Positions 42,953 to 51,862 of a DNA stretch of 64,000 bases are shown piece by piece. The stretch lies in NCBI RefSeq assembly GCF_013375035.1, contig NZ_CP056032.1, forward strand, positions 5,516,001 to 5,580,000, written 5' to 3'. Position 1 is the first letter of the stretch, and the number at the start of each line of letters is the position of its first letter. The stretch comes from Spirosoma sp. KUDC1026 (GTDB lineage: Bacteria; Bacteroidota; Bacteroidia; Cytophagales; Spirosomataceae). Made by a program: the position numbers and the translations under genes. The notes beneath the pieces are model-generated. The model saw nothing but the letters and a program-made list of their open reading frames with translations, was not told the DNA's origin and made no database searches.

Positions 42953-44623
42953 ATGCGCTTCCCCAAACGAATTTCGCTCTTGGCTTCTGCTGCTCTCGTA
43001 GCAGGCGGCATTGGCTTCTTTTCTTTCAAAACCGACGATCGCTTTTTCGAGATCGCCCGGAACCTGGACATCTACGCGACGCTCTTCAAAGAGCTAAACC
43101 AGTATTACGTCGACGAGGTCAATCCGAACCGGATGGTGAAGACCAGTATCGACGCTATGCTGAAAGCCCTCGATCCGTATACCAACTTCTACGCCGAAGA
43201 CGATATTGAGGATTACATGACCATGACCACCGGCCGCTACAACGGCATTGGGGCACTCGTTGGTCAGCGGCAGGGCAAGAGTATCGTCCTGATGATTTAC
43301 GAAGGTACGCCAGCCGAAAAATCAGGCCTGCAGATCGGCGATGAGATTCTGAAAATTGACGGTGTCGATATCAAAACCCGCAAGGAGCGTGACGGCAGTA
43401 TTGATACAGGCAAGCTGCTGAAAGGCCAGAACGGTACGGCCGTTAAGCTGACCGTTAAGCGCTTTGGGCAGCCCTCGCCCGTCGACCTCAGCGTTAGCCG
43501 CGACGTAGTGAAAATGACCAATGTACCGTACTACGGCATGGTATCGGACGATGTTGGCTACATTGACCTGAAAGATTTTACAGCTACAGCCTCCCGCGAG
43601 GTACGCACGGCGTTCCAGGACCTGAAGGGCAAGGGCATGAAAAAGCTGATCCTTGACGTCCGCGAAAATCCAGGCGGGCTCCTGAACATGGCCATCGACA
43701 TCTCGAACACCTTTATTCCCAAGGATTCGGAAGTCGTCACGACCAAAGGCAAAGTGACGGAATGGAACAAGACCTACACGGCCTTGAACGCTCCGCTGGA
43801 CCTGGAAATTCCGATTGTTGTCCTGACGAACAGCCGGAGCGCGTCGGCCGCCGAGATCGTCTCAGGTGTAATTCAGGACTATGACCGGGGTGTGCTGGTT
43901 GGTCAGCGGACATACGGTAAAGGGCTGGTGCAGGCGACTCGTGAGCTGTCGTTCAATACGAAACTTAAGATCACGACCGCCAAGTATTATATACCCAGCG
44001 GCCGTTGTATTCAGGCCATCGATTACAGCCACCGGAATCCCGACGGCAGCGTAGGCAAGATTCCGGATTCATTGAAAACGGCATTCAAAACCAAGGCGGG
44101 ACGTGTCGTGTACGACGGGGGTGGTGTACTGCCCGACGTGGTGGTCGATGCACAAACGCCAACGCCGATCGCCCTCAGCCTGACTAACAAAGGGTTGATT
44201 TTCGATTATGCCGTCAAATACCACCACGATCACCCGACGATCAAACCCGCCCGCGAATTTCACCTGACCGACGCGGAATACGCTGACTTTGTGAAGTGGA
44301 CGGCCGATAAGGAATACGATTACACCACGCAGGTTGAGAAGGACCTGGGCACGCTGGAAGCGTCGGCCAAGAAAGAAAAATACTTCGATCAGATTCAGGA
44401 TCAACTAAAAGCCCTGAAAACGAAAGTGTCGCACAGCAAAGACGCCGACATGATGACGTTCAAGCCGGAACTACGTGGCCTGCTGGAACAGGAAATTGCG
44501 GGTCACTACTATCTGCAAAAAGGGATTAAAGAAGCTTCATTTGCGACCGATCCCGAAATGAAAGCCGCCCTCGACCTCTTCAAAGACATGGGCCGGTATA
44601 GTACGATTTTGAAGAAGAAATAA
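42953..44623 (+). CDS. S41 family C-terminal processing peptidase
   Basis: Periplasmic serine protease of the Ctp/Tsp family, 556 residues. A signal-anchor helix (LLASAALVAGGIGFF) is followed by a PDZ domain (about 90-185, GIGALVGQRQGKSIVLMIYE and IGDEILKIDGVDI), then the S41 catalytic core with the nucleophile Ser in LTNSRSASAAEIVSGVIQDY and Lys in RTYGKGLVQATRELSF. A long C-terminal helical region (about 430-556) follows. Family members trim or degrade envelope proteins. It follows rnpA closely and is separated from tsaB by a hairpin element that fills the gap. Confidence 0.94.
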   Translation: MRFPKRISLLASAALVAGGIGFFSFKTDDRFFEIARNLDIYATLFKELNQYYVDEVNPNRMVKTSIDAMLKALDPYTNFYAEDDIEDYMTMTTGRYNGIGALVGQRQGKSIVLMIYEGTPAEKSGLQIGDEILKIDGVDIKTRKERDGSIDTGKLLKGQNGTAVKLTVKRFGQPSPVDLSVSRDVVKMTNVPYYGMVSDDVGYIDLKDFTATASREVRTAFQDLKGKGMKKLILDVRENPGGLLNMAIDISNTFIPKDSEVVTTKGKVTEWNKTYTALNAPLDLEIPIVVLTNSRSASAAEIVSGVIQDYDRGVLVGQRTYGKGLVQATRELSFNTKLKITTAKYYIPSGRCIQAIDYSHRNPDGSVGKIPDSLKTAFKTKAGRVVYDGGGVLPDVVVDAQTPTPIALSLTNKGLIFDYAVKYHHDHPTIKPAREFHLTDAEYADFVKWTADKEYDYTTQVEKDLGTLEASAKKEKYFDQIQDQLKALKTKVSHSKDADMMTFKPELRGLLEQEIAGHYYLQKGIKEASFATDPEMKAALDLFKDMGRYSTILKKK

Positions 44624-44627
44624 TTTT

Positions 44628-44730
44628 AAAAGGAGGAAAGGGAGGAGAGGAGGATGGAGGAAAGGAATTTTACGAATCAGTGTTTTTACCTTTCCTCCTT
44701 CCTCCCCCTCCTCCTTTCCTCCTCCCCTTT
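44628..44730 (+). repeat. Purine/pyrimidine hairpin element, copy 1
   Basis: A purine arm (44628-44667, built from GGAGGAAAGG-like units) and a pyrimidine arm (44689-44730, CCTTTCCTCC-like) can fold into a long imperfect hairpin around a loop containing ATCAGTG. The element begins 4 bases after the S41 peptidase stop and ends at the tsaB ATG. A related copy with the same relation to its genes is at 46475-46585. Confidence 0.8.
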
Positions 44731-45423
44731 ATGCTCCTCCTCTCCCTCGATACGTCAACGGCTGCCTGCTCGGTGGCGCTGCATCAGAACGGTACGCTTT
44801 TGGGTTGCTACGAACTGTTTACCGAGCGCACGTCGGCGGCTATGCTCACGACGCTGATTGACGACGTAGTGAAACAGGCTGGTTTTGAGTTGAGTATGGT
44901 CGACGCGGTTGCCGTCGCTAAGGGACCGGGTTCGTATACGGGGTTACGCATTGGCGTCTCGACGGCCAAAGGACTTTGCTTTGCGCTCGACAAACCCATG
45001 CTGGCGGTCAACACGCTGGCAGCCATGGCCGCTCAGGTACAGGCGTTTTACCCAGTTGACTACGTATTATGCCCCATGATCGACGCCCGGCGGATGGAAG
45101 TGTACTGTGCGTTTTACGGTGTCGATGGCCAGGAGATACGCACTACGTCGGCGGAAATTATCGACGAGCAATCGTTCAGTGAGCAGTTGGCACAGGGACC
45201 GGTTGTCTTTTTCGGCGATGGTGCCGCCAAGTGTCAATCCGTACTGGGCAGTAATTCCAATGCAATTTTTCTTGATAAACTAATCGTGCCCTCCGCCCGG
45301 ACGATTGGCGCACTAGCGACTCCGCTTTTTGCGCAGGGACAATTTGAGAACGTAGCGACCTTCGAGCCGTTCTACCTCAAAGAGTTTATGACGACGGTCC
45401 CGAAAAAGCCGCTGGCGGTATAA
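44731..45423 (+). CDS. tsaB: tRNA threonylcarbamoyladenosine biosynthesis protein TsaB
   Basis: Partner of TsaD and TsaE in making the t6A modification at position 37 of ANN-decoding tRNAs. The 230-residue protein has the ASKHA fold start LLLSLDTSTAACSVALHQNG, then VAVAKGPGSYTGLRIGVSTA, and DARRMEVYCAFY, all typical of TsaB; the TsaD metal-binding histidines are absent. The ATG at 44731 is chosen because the family begins with LSLDTS. The longer frame would start within the pyrimidine repeat. No Shine-Dalgarno sequence is possible in the pyrimidine tract just upstream. Confidence 0.94.
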   Translation: MLLLSLDTSTAACSVALHQNGTLLGCYELFTERTSAAMLTTLIDDVVKQAGFELSMVDAVAVAKGPGSYTGLRIGVSTAKGLCFALDKPMLAVNTLAAMAAQVQAFYPVDYVLCPMIDARRMEVYCAFYGVDGQEIRTTSAEIIDEQSFSEQLAQGPVVFFGDGAAKCQSVLGSNSNAIFLDKLIVPSARTIGALATPLFAQGQFENVATFEPFYLKEFMTTVPKKPLAV

Positions 45424-45524
45424 ACGTAGTCGTAGGCGCCGGTTCTACTTGGTCTGTTAGGGCCAGTTGCGGGAATCTGCCCTTTTTCTGCGTACTTCGC
45501 CCCGACAACCGTCTTTTCGCTCCT

Positions 45525-46301
45525 GTGCAGATTATTGTTGACATTGGCAATACCGATGCCGTTTTCGGCCTTTATGACCAAACCGCCTGGCGATCCGTCT
45601 GGCGAACACCTGCCCGGCGCGAGGAAAGTCCGGAATCGTACGAAAAGCGGTTACGGCTGTGGCTGCTCGAAGCAAACGTATCGTTGAGTACCATTCAATC
45701 TACTGTCCTCAGCAGCGTCGTACCGGATCTGACGCCCACCATGCGGGCCATGCTGAAGGAGCTATTCGGTTTTACGCCAATTGTTGTCGGCCCGGGGATT
45801 TACCCCCTGCTTCCTCTGGAAATCTTACGTCCTCACGAAATTGGCAGCGATCTGGTTGCCAACGCGCTGGCGGCTTACACCCGTTACCAGCGGACCTGTG
45901 TGATCGTTGATTTTGGTACGGCCCTGACGTTCACGACGGTGTCGGGCGAGGGGAAAATTCTGGGTATTGCCATCGCTCCGGGGCTGCGAACCGCTATTCG
46001 CTCCCTCTTCGCCAATACGGCCCAACTCCCCGAAGTCCCCATCGAAGTGCCGGACTCTGCGCTGGGAACAAGTACAACCCACGCCATTCAGGCGGGGGTT
46101 ATCCTGGGTTACGAGGGACTGGTACGTTCGATTGTCAGCCGGATTCAAACGGAGTTAAACGGTGACTGCATCGCCGTGGCTACGGGTGGACTATCTGGCC
46201 GGATCCCGTCGCTCCGGGATATTTTCACCGACATTGTTCCTTCCCTGACGCTGGAAGGCATCCGGCTCATTGGCGAAAGCGTTACGGCAGCGACTCAGTA
46301 G
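45525..46301 (+). CDS. coaX: Type III pantothenate kinase
   Basis: Phosphorylates pantothenate, the first step to coenzyme A. The 258-residue protein starts with GTG at 45525 and has the ASKHA phosphate motif [37 protein letters not shown] and the second phosphate motif [14 protein letters not shown], then [20 protein letters not shown]. Length is normal for CoaX. It follows tsaB on the same strand. Its end overlaps the convergent Arc-type gene by 20 bases. Confidence 0.95.
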   Translation: MQIIVDIGNTDAVFGLYDQTAWRSVWRTPARREESPESYEKRLRLWLLEANVSLSTIQSTVLSSVVPDLTPTMRAMLKELFGFTPIVVGPGIYPLLPLEILRPHEIGSDLVANALAAYTRYQRTCVIVDFGTALTFTTVSGEGKILGIAIAPGLRTAIRSLFANTAQLPEVPIEVPDSALGTSTTHAIQAGVILGYEGLVRSIVSRIQTELNGDCIAVATGGLSGRIPSLRDIFTDIVPSLTLEGIRLIGESVTAATQ

Positions 46302-46473
46302 CCAGCTCATCCGGTTTATCCCGATCTCGTTTTTTTCGTTTTCGCAGCGCATCGTTGAGCAGATATTCAATCTGCCCATTTACGCTCCGGAACTCATCCT
46401 GCGCCCAGCGTTCCAGTTCTTTCAACGTTTCGGGCGAAATACGCAGGACGAATGCTTTTTTTTCAGTGGGCAT
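46282..46473 (-). CDS. Arc-family ribbon-helix-helix protein
   Basis: A 63-residue DNA-binding protein of the Arc/MetJ type. The segment [20 protein letters not shown] is a ribbon followed by the first helix, and [20 protein letters not shown] is the second helix; the basic tail KKRDRDK follows. It is encoded downstream of the SPFH gene on the same strand, with a hairpin element between, and overlaps coaX by 20 bases. Such a small regulator could be an antitoxin, but no toxin gene adjoins. Its targets are unknown. Confidence 0.8.
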   Translation of the reverse strand: MPTEKKAFVLRISPETLKELERWAQDEFRSVNGQIEYLLNDALRKRKKRDRDKPDELATESLP

Positions 46474-46474
46474 A

Positions 46475-46585
46475 GGGAAAAGAGGGAGGAAGGGGAAGAA
46501 GGGGAGGAGGGGGAGAAAAGGTGTTTCACTGATCCAGCGTTTTACCTTTCCTCCCCTTCTTCCCCCTCCTCCCTTTCCTCCTTTT
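46475..46585 (-). repeat. Purine/pyrimidine hairpin element, copy 2
   Basis: Read on the minus strand it has a purine arm, a core with ATCAGTG and a pyrimidine arm, like copy 1 at 44628-44730. It begins at the stop codon of the SPFH gene and ends one base before the ATG of the Arc-type gene. Both copies therefore occupy a whole stop-to-start gap in the same orientation relative to the downstream gene. Confidence 0.8.
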
Positions 46586-47454
46586 TAATTATATAACGTC
46601 CCCGCGTTCACAACGGGGCTGACGGATTTTTCGCCACAGAGAACGACCAGCAGGTTACTGACCATGGCCGCTTTGCGTTCTTCATCTAAGCGGACGACGC
46701 CTTTTTGCTCAAGTCGTTCGAGGGCCATTTCGACCATGCCGACAGCTCCTTCAACGATCTGCTTCCGGGCCGAGACGACGGCAGTTGCCTGCTGGCGCTG
46801 CAGCATAGCACCCGCAATTTCGGGAGCGTAGGCCAGGTGGCTGATGCGCGCTTCCGTTACACGAACCCCCGCCTGCCCGAGTCGTTCGTCCAGTTCCTGC
46901 TCCAGAAATTTATTGATCAGGCCGGTATTATCGCGCAGCGTGGCTCCCTCCTGGCTGTTTTCATCCTCCATATTGTCGTAGGCATGAGAGCTGGCTAGAA
47001 AACGAACGGCGGCTTCGGATTGAATCTGTACAAACGTCTGGTAGTTATCCACCTCAAACAGTGCCTTCGCCGTATCGGCGACCTGCCAGACCACCACGGC
47101 AGCAATCTCGATGGGATTACCCATCTTATCATTCACTTTAATCATCTGCCCGTTCAGGTTACGGGCGCGCAGGCTGATTTTGGTTTTATTGTACAGTGGA
47201 TTGACCCACCGCAGACCCGATTCCTTCATGGTACCGACATAATCGCCAAAGAACGTAGCCGCCATACCCTCATTCGGGTAAATAATGACGATACCCTTGA
47301 AAATAAAGATGCTTATGATGAACAGTACGATGGCCGGGAAAGGCCCGTACTCCTGGATAGACACAACAAGCGTCAGAACCGCCAGGGCCAGACAGCCGAT
47401 GGCAAACAACAGGAATATGTATCCCGAAACGGAGGTAAGCTTTTTTTCTTGCAT
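46585..47454 (-). CDS. SPFH/Band 7 domain membrane protein
   Basis: A 289-residue membrane-bound scaffold protein. Two N-terminal hydrophobic segments (about 10-33 and 38-56) precede the SPFH domain with [20 protein letters not shown] and [20 protein letters not shown], then a helical region with [13 protein letters not shown]-like sequence ([17 protein letters not shown]). SPFH proteins form microdomains or protease-regulating cages. No NfeD partner or flotillin repeat is visible. The downstream Arc-type gene on the same strand may be functionally linked. Confidence 0.9.
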   Translation of the reverse strand: MQEKKLTSVSGYIFLLFAIGCLALAVLTLVVSIQEYGPFPAIVLFIISIFIFKGIVIIYPNEGMAATFFGDYVGTMKESGLRWVNPLYNKTKISLRARNLNGQMIKVNDKMGNPIEIAAVVVWQVADTAKALFEVDNYQTFVQIQSEAAVRFLASSHAYDNMEDENSQEGATLRDNTGLINKFLEQELDERLGQAGVRVTEARISHLAYAPEIAGAMLQRQQATAVVSARKQIVEGAVGMVEMALERLEQKGVVRLDEERKAAMVSNLLVVLCGEKSVSPVVNAGTLYN

Positions 47455-47610
47455 GGAAGTAGGCGTTAAGGATAAGAAATTGATATCAAATTGATAGCAT
47501 AAAGGTAGCAGTCTCTAGCACAATAGCGGTCAGAAATCGGATAAGTGGTACCCGGCTTCCACGGATGGCTTCTTTACGGGCCGGTCTGTAAACGCCAATC
47601 CTTTTCACTA

Positions 47611-47618
47611 TTTTTGCC
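47611..47618 (+). promoter_or_regulatory. Probable -7 element of lysS
   Basis: TATTTTTG matches TAnnTTTG and lies 42 bases before the lysS ATG. The -33 element is not clear. Confidence 0.4.
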
Positions 47619-47660
47619 CCTTTAAACAAAGGCCTTTTTTCGGCCGACTGTCTGACGATC

Positions 47661-49430
47661 ATGCTGCTTAGCGAACAAGAGATAAACCGCCGGCAAAAGC
47701 GGGAAGAATTAATGCGGATGGGCATCGACCCCTACCCCGCCGAACTATTTGACGTAACCGCTACCGTCGCCGACATCCGTACGGCTTTTCAACCCGCGCC
47801 CAGCGCTTCCGTTGAACCCGAAATGGATCTCTCCGGCGACGAGCGATGGGGTAATATTCAGCTGGCGGGTCGTCTGATGGTATTCCGGGTAAGTGGCAGC
47901 GCTTCCTTCGCTGAAATTCAGGATGCTACCGGTCGGATTCAGCTGTATTTCCGGCGCGACGATATTAGTCCCGGCGAAGACAAGACGCTGTACAATACGG
48001 TTTTCAAGAAACTGCTTGACATTGGCGACATCATTGGTGTGCGTGGTAACGTCTTCTCGACCAAAACCGGCGAGTTGTCGATCTACGTGCGGGAGTTCAA
48101 ACTGCTGAACAAATCGCTGCGTCCGCTGCCTGTAGTGAAAGAGGTTGTGAATGAACAGGGCGAAAAAGAAACCTACGACGCCTTCACCGACCCTGAACAA
48201 CGCTACCGCCAGCGTTACGTCGATCTGATCGTGAATCCGCAGGTGCGCGACGTGTTCGTGAAACGGACTAAGCTGGTCAACTCCATCCGGCAGTTTCTGA
48301 GCCAGAAGGGGTATCTGGAAGTGGAAACGCCAATTCTGCAGCCCATCCACGGCGGAGCAACGGCTCGTCCGTTCCAGACGCACCACAATACGCTGGACAT
48401 GACCTTATACATGCGGATCGCCAACGAGCTGTACCTGAAACGACTGATCGTGGGTGGCTATGATGGTGTATTTGAGTTCGCAAAGGATTTCCGGAACGAA
48501 GGTATGGACCGGACGCACAATCCGGAATTTACGCAGGTCGAATTCTACGTAGCCTATAAGGATTACATCTGGATGATGGACACCATCGAAGAGATGGTCG
48601 AGAAAGTGGCGCTGGACGTAGCGGGAACGACGAAAGTAACCGTTGGCGAGAACGTCATCGATTTCAAACGTCCCTGGAAACGCCTGACCATGTTCGAAGC
48701 CATTCAGGAATATACCGGCGTTGACGTTTCGGAGATGAACGAAGATCAGCTACGCGAGGTAGCCGAAGGTCGGGGCATCAAAACCGATTCGTCGATGGGC
48801 AAATCGAAATTGATCGATGAGCTGTTCGGTGATGCCTGCGAACCCAACCTGATTCAGCCGACCTTCATTACGGATTACCCCGTGGAGATGTCGCCCCTGA
48901 CCAAGAAGCACCGCAGCAAACCAGGTCTGGTTGAGCGCTTCGAGGCTATTTGTAACGGAAAAGAAATCGCGAATGCTTATTCTGAGCTGAACGATCCGAT
49001 TGATCAGCGCGAGCGCTTCGAAGAACAGCTGCGGTTGGCCGAGCGGGGCGACGAAGAAGCGATGGCGCTGGATGAAGACTTCCTGCGCGCGCTGGAATAC
49101 GGCATGCCACCAACGGCTGGCGTTGGCCTGGGCATCGACCGGCTGGCAATGATCATGACCAACCAGCCATCGATTCAGGACGTTTTGTTCTTCCCGCAGA
49201 TGCGCCCGGAGAAAAAGCTGGAGCAGTCGGACGAAAGCGATTTCGTGGCGGTCGGCGTCCCCGCCGAATGGGTTCCTGCCGTGCAGAAACTTGGTTTCAT
49301 GACGGTCGAGCAACTACGTACCGCCAGCCCTAACAAGCTGTTCAACGACCTGGGCGGTATGCGTAAGAAACTAAAGCTGACCGTAGCCATGCCTACGCTG
49401 GACGACGTGCGCGGCTGGACCGGTAACTAA
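47661..49430 (+). CDS. lysS: Lysyl-tRNA synthetase, class II
   Basis: Charges tRNA(Lys). The 589-residue protein has an N-terminal OB-fold anticodon-binding domain (about 60-180, [20 protein letters not shown]), class II motif 1 region with [10 protein letters not shown]-like [20 protein letters not shown], motif 2 in [20 protein letters not shown] and motif 3 in [22 protein letters not shown]-terminal extension of about 65 residues ([20 protein letters not shown] and on) beyond motif 3 resembles a helix-hairpin-helix-like tail seen in some Bacteroidota enzymes. A shared terminator separates it from the convergent cold shock gene. Confidence 0.97.
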   Translation: MLLSEQEINRRQKREELMRMGIDPYPAELFDVTATVADIRTAFQPAPSASVEPEMDLSGDERWGNIQLAGRLMVFRVSGSASFAEIQDATGRIQLYFRRDDISPGEDKTLYNTVFKKLLDIGDIIGVRGNVFSTKTGELSIYVREFKLLNKSLRPLPVVKEVVNEQGEKETYDAFTDPEQRYRQRYVDLIVNPQVRDVFVKRTKLVNSIRQFLSQKGYLEVETPILQPIHGGATARPFQTHHNTLDMTLYMRIANELYLKRLIVGGYDGVFEFAKDFRNEGMDRTHNPEFTQVEFYVAYKDYIWMMDTIEEMVEKVALDVAGTTKVTVGENVIDFKRPWKRLTMFEAIQEYTGVDVSEMNEDQLREVAEGRGIKTDSSMGKSKLIDELFGDACEPNLIQPTFITDYPVEMSPLTKKHRSKPGLVERFEAICNGKEIANAYSELNDPIDQRERFEEQLRLAERGDEEAMALDEDFLRALEYGMPPTAGVGLGIDRLAMIMTNQPSIQDVLFFPQMRPEKKLEQSDESDFVAVGVPAEWVPAVQKLGFMTVEQLRTASPNKLFNDLGGMRKKLKLTVAMPTLDDVRGWTGN

Positions 49431-49436
49431 AAAGTA

Positions 49437-49475
49437 AACGAAAAAAACCCCATCCATCAACGGGTGGGGTTTTAT
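49437..49475. terminator. Bidirectional terminator between lysS and the cold shock gene
   Basis: AAAACCCCATCC pairs with GGGTGGGGTTTT (one G-U pair) around a 6-nt loop, with A and T tracts on both sides. It therefore works for either strand. Confidence 0.85.
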
Positions 49476-49494
49476 ATAGTTAGATAGATGCTGC

Positions 49495-49701
49495 TTAATA
49501 GTCGGAGTCTATTTTCTTTACTTTTACAGCGTTGAGTCCTTTTTTGCCGTCAACGACTTCAAACTGCACCCGATCCTTTTCACGGATCGTAATGCCATTC
49601 AGACCTGTAATGTGGACGAAGATGTCCCGATTGGTATCGTCTTCAACGATAAATCCGTAGCCCTTACTTTCGTTAAAGAACTTTACTACACCTGTTTGCA
49701 T
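49495..49701 (-). CDS. Cold shock domain protein
   Basis: A 68-residue single cold-shock domain of the CspA type, a five-stranded OB fold that binds single-stranded RNA or DNA and melts structures. It has RNP1 as KGYGFI, in NESKGYGFIVEDD, and RNP2 as DIFVHI, and starts QTGVVKFFN. Length is exact for the family. A long, AT-rich upstream leader (49702-49938) fits a csp-type untranslated region. It converges with lysS. Confidence 0.95.
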   Translation of the reverse strand: MQTGVVKFFNESKGYGFIVEDDTNRDIFVHITGLNGITIREKDRVQFEVVDGKKGLNAVKVKKIDSDY

Positions 49702-49975
49702 AAAACGTAATAATTAGACAATTAAATAATAAAAGGGTCAGTTTGCAGTAAAGAACGCTGAGTACTACTAAATACAACTACGGCCAGGGCATTTAGCTGA
49801 GAATCAACGGGCTTCACCCAACAACGGGCCTGAAATTCATGAACAGACCGTTGCATTGCAAATAAAATAAAAATGTTCTGACTTCAGCTAATGAAAAAGA
49901 AAGTTTTTATTAATTAACACTCACTTTATTCTGCTTTTATGAGCAAAAGGCAAACAATCTACAACATCATTTTGT

Positions 49976-49983
49976 TAGCTTTG
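49976..49983 (+). promoter_or_regulatory. Possible -7 element of the PspC-like gene
   Basis: TAGCTTTG matches TAnnTTTG. It lies inside the longer reading frame but 33 bases before the ATG at 50017, which supports the shorter start. Confidence 0.3.
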
Positions 49984-50016
49984 CTTAGTAACAGCAGCGT
50001 ACTTAAGAAGCCACAC

Positions 50017-50238
50017 ATGGATAAGATCAGGTATTTTGTTGAAAAACAGGCCTTCGGTGTCTGTACCCTGCTGGGGGAGAAAATGAATATTTCGGCCAGT
50101 AGCATCCGGTTGTATTTTATCTACACCTCATGCCTGACGCTGGGATCCCCCGTTGTGCTTTACCTCATTATGGCCTTCTGGATGGAAATGAGCAAGCACC
50201 TGCGTCGTCACGCCAATCCGACCATCTGGGAGTTGTAA
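50017..50238 (+). CDS. PspC-domain-like small membrane protein
   Basis: A 73-residue membrane protein resembling the PspC domain. It starts DKIRYFVEKQAFGVCTLLGE, with KMNISASSIRLYFIYTSCLT and one or two helices SPVVLYLIMAFWMEM. The family begins at this ATG; a longer frame from 49939 adds 26 residues that look like leader sequence. PspC proteins take part in envelope-stress responses in other bacteria, but no other psp gene is nearby. The function here is not known. Confidence 0.75.
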   Translation: MDKIRYFVEKQAFGVCTLLGEKMNISASSIRLYFIYTSCLTLGSPVVLYLIMAFWMEMSKHLRRHANPTIWEL

Positions 50239-50260
50239 TACGTATGTAGGACAGGCAGGT

Positions 50261-51289
50261 CTACTTGTCCAGTTCGCTGAATAACTTCTTTCCTTCACTG
50301 AAATACTGCCATACCACGCTGTGCGGATACAGCGCTACATCCGCTGTCTGTTGTCGCCGAAGCGCGCGACGCTGACCGATCAGGCGGGGCAGATGACCAT
50401 AAAAGGCGAAGTGCGCCCGTACAATCGCCCATACGTCCTTCCACTGACCCTGCTTAAGGAATAACAGTGACGAAATGCCGTCCAGCACCAGCCGCAGCAG
50501 AATTTTGCCCCATAACCAGCCATCGGCAGGCCAGTTTTTGTAGAGCATGAACAGGCTGTTCCGATAATTCAGATACGTTTTGTGGGGATTGGCTTTGGGT
50601 AGTGTGCCTCCACCGACGTGATACACCGTCGATTCGCCACAGGCCCAGACCTGGTAGCCGAGCCGCTGCACGCGCCAGCACCAGTCGATTTCTTCCATAT
50701 GCGCGAAGAAATCAGCGTCAAAACCGCCCGTCTGGTGAAAGACGTCGGCCCGCATGAACAAACAGGCACCCGTTGCCCAGAAGACAGGCCGGTTATCATC
50801 ATATTGGCCCTGGTCGGGTTCAAAGGTGGCAAATATCCTCCCTCTACAGAATACGTAGCCCAGCCAGTCGACAAAGCCACCGGCGGCTCCGGCATGTTCA
50901 AACAAATGGCGATCCTGGTACGAGCGGATTTTAGGCTGGCAGGCCGCTATCTGTGGATTGGCCTGCATGAGCGCCAGCACCGGCGTGAGCCAGTTGGGCG
51001 TTACCTCGATATCGGAATTGGGGAGTACGTAGTACGCAGCCCCGCCATACTGGCTGCGAATTTGGTGAAGAGCCTGGTTGTAACCACCCGCGTACCCTTC
51101 GTTTCGGGCCAGTTCAATCACGCGAACCTGGGGAAAGTTGGCTTTGACAAACGCAACAGAATCGTCGGTTGAGGCACTATCCGCTACGTAGACCGGATAA
51201 CCGTCGGAATGGGCAAGAACGGTAGGCAGAAACCTGGCTAAAAACGCCCGTCCGTTGTAATTAAGAATGACAATTGCAAGGGTATCCAC
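50261..51289 (-). CDS. Glycosyltransferase family 2
   Basis: A 342-residue GT-A fold glycosyltransferase using a nucleotide sugar. The catalytic part has VDTLAIVILNYNGRAFLARF at the start, VYVADSASTDDSVAFVKANF (the nucleotide-binding DSAST), the DxD-like PNSDIEVTPNWLTPVLALM and DADFFAHMEEIDWCWRVQRL with the ED-like catalytic base region. GTG at 51289 is chosen as start because the family begins there; an upstream GTG at 51367 would add 26 residues. A C-terminal amphipathic helix region may attach to the membrane. The acceptor is unknown. Confidence 0.9.
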   Translation of the reverse strand: MDTLAIVILNYNGRAFLARFLPTVLAHSDGYPVYVADSASTDDSVAFVKANFPQVRVIELARNEGYAGGYNQALHQIRSQYGGAAYYVLPNSDIEVTPNWLTPVLALMQANPQIAACQPKIRSYQDRHLFEHAGAAGGFVDWLGYVFCRGRIFATFEPDQGQYDDNRPVFWATGACLFMRADVFHQTGGFDADFFAHMEEIDWCWRVQRLGYQVWACGESTVYHVGGGTLPKANPHKTYLNYRNSLFMLYKNWPADGWLWGKILLRLVLDGISSLLFLKQGQWKDVWAIVRAHFAFYGHLPRLIGQRRALRRQQTADVALYPHSVVWQYFSEGKKLFSELDK

Positions 51290-51385
51290 AGAAAAGGTCT
51301 GGTTGGTAGTCGGTCCAAGACCGGCACAAAGGTAGCGTTCCAGACAGGCACTGGCTACCAACCTCACGGCTTTTTCCAGGATTTT

Positions 51386-51446
51386 GGCAGGAGACCAGGC
51401 CAGCGTTTAGGTAATACCTAGTCGAACGCTGGCCTGGTCTCCTGCC
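51386..51446 (-). terminator. 22-bp perfect hairpin after ybaB
   Basis: GGCAGGAGACCAGGCCAGCG... pairs over 22 bases with its exact complement at 51425-51446 across a 17-nt loop that itself contains AGGTA/TACCT. It follows ybaB on the minus strand. No T tract follows on either strand. Confidence 0.5.
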
Positions 51447-51452
51447 ATCGTT

Positions 51453-51785
51453 TCACATCAGCCCGTCCAGATTCAGGCCCGGAATATTGGGCAGCAGCCC
51501 CTGGGTCGCCTGCCGGATGTGCTCTTTGGCTTTCGCGTCGATGCTGTTCATGGCCTTATTCGTAGCCGCCACAATCAGGTCCTGCAGCATTTCCCGGTCG
51601 TCGGCCGATTTCAGCAGATCAGGATCAATCTCAACATTCTGTACGTTTTTCAACCCATTGACCGTTACGCGTACCAGACCAGCACCGGCTTCGCCCGTTT
51701 CGGAAATAGTACTGAGTGTGGCCTGAGCCTCCTGCATCCGGGACTGAACTTCTTTCATCTTCCCGAACATATTCATCATGTCCAT
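51453..51785 (-). CDS. YbaB/EbfC family nucleoid-associated protein
   Basis: A 110-residue DNA-binding protein that forms a tweezers-like dimer. It has the usual start MMNMFGKMKEVQSRMQEAQ, then AGLVRVTVNGLKNVQNVEID and the C-terminal LVAATNKAMNSIDAKAKEHI. In other bacteria it sits next to dnaX and recR, but here it stands alone between a glycosyltransferase gene and a T9SS-type gene. Length is normal. Confidence 0.93.
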   Translation of the reverse strand: MDMMNMFGKMKEVQSRMQEAQATLSTISETGEAGAGLVRVTVNGLKNVQNVEIDPDLLKSADDREMLQDLIVAATNKAMNSIDAKAKEHIRQATQGLLPNIPGLNLDGLM

Positions 51786-51862
51786 AGCAATTCTTGGTTA
51801 GTGACAGGCGATTGTACCAGAACGGCACCTGTCAGTTATGGGTTATTGGCAGGGAGCGTGCG

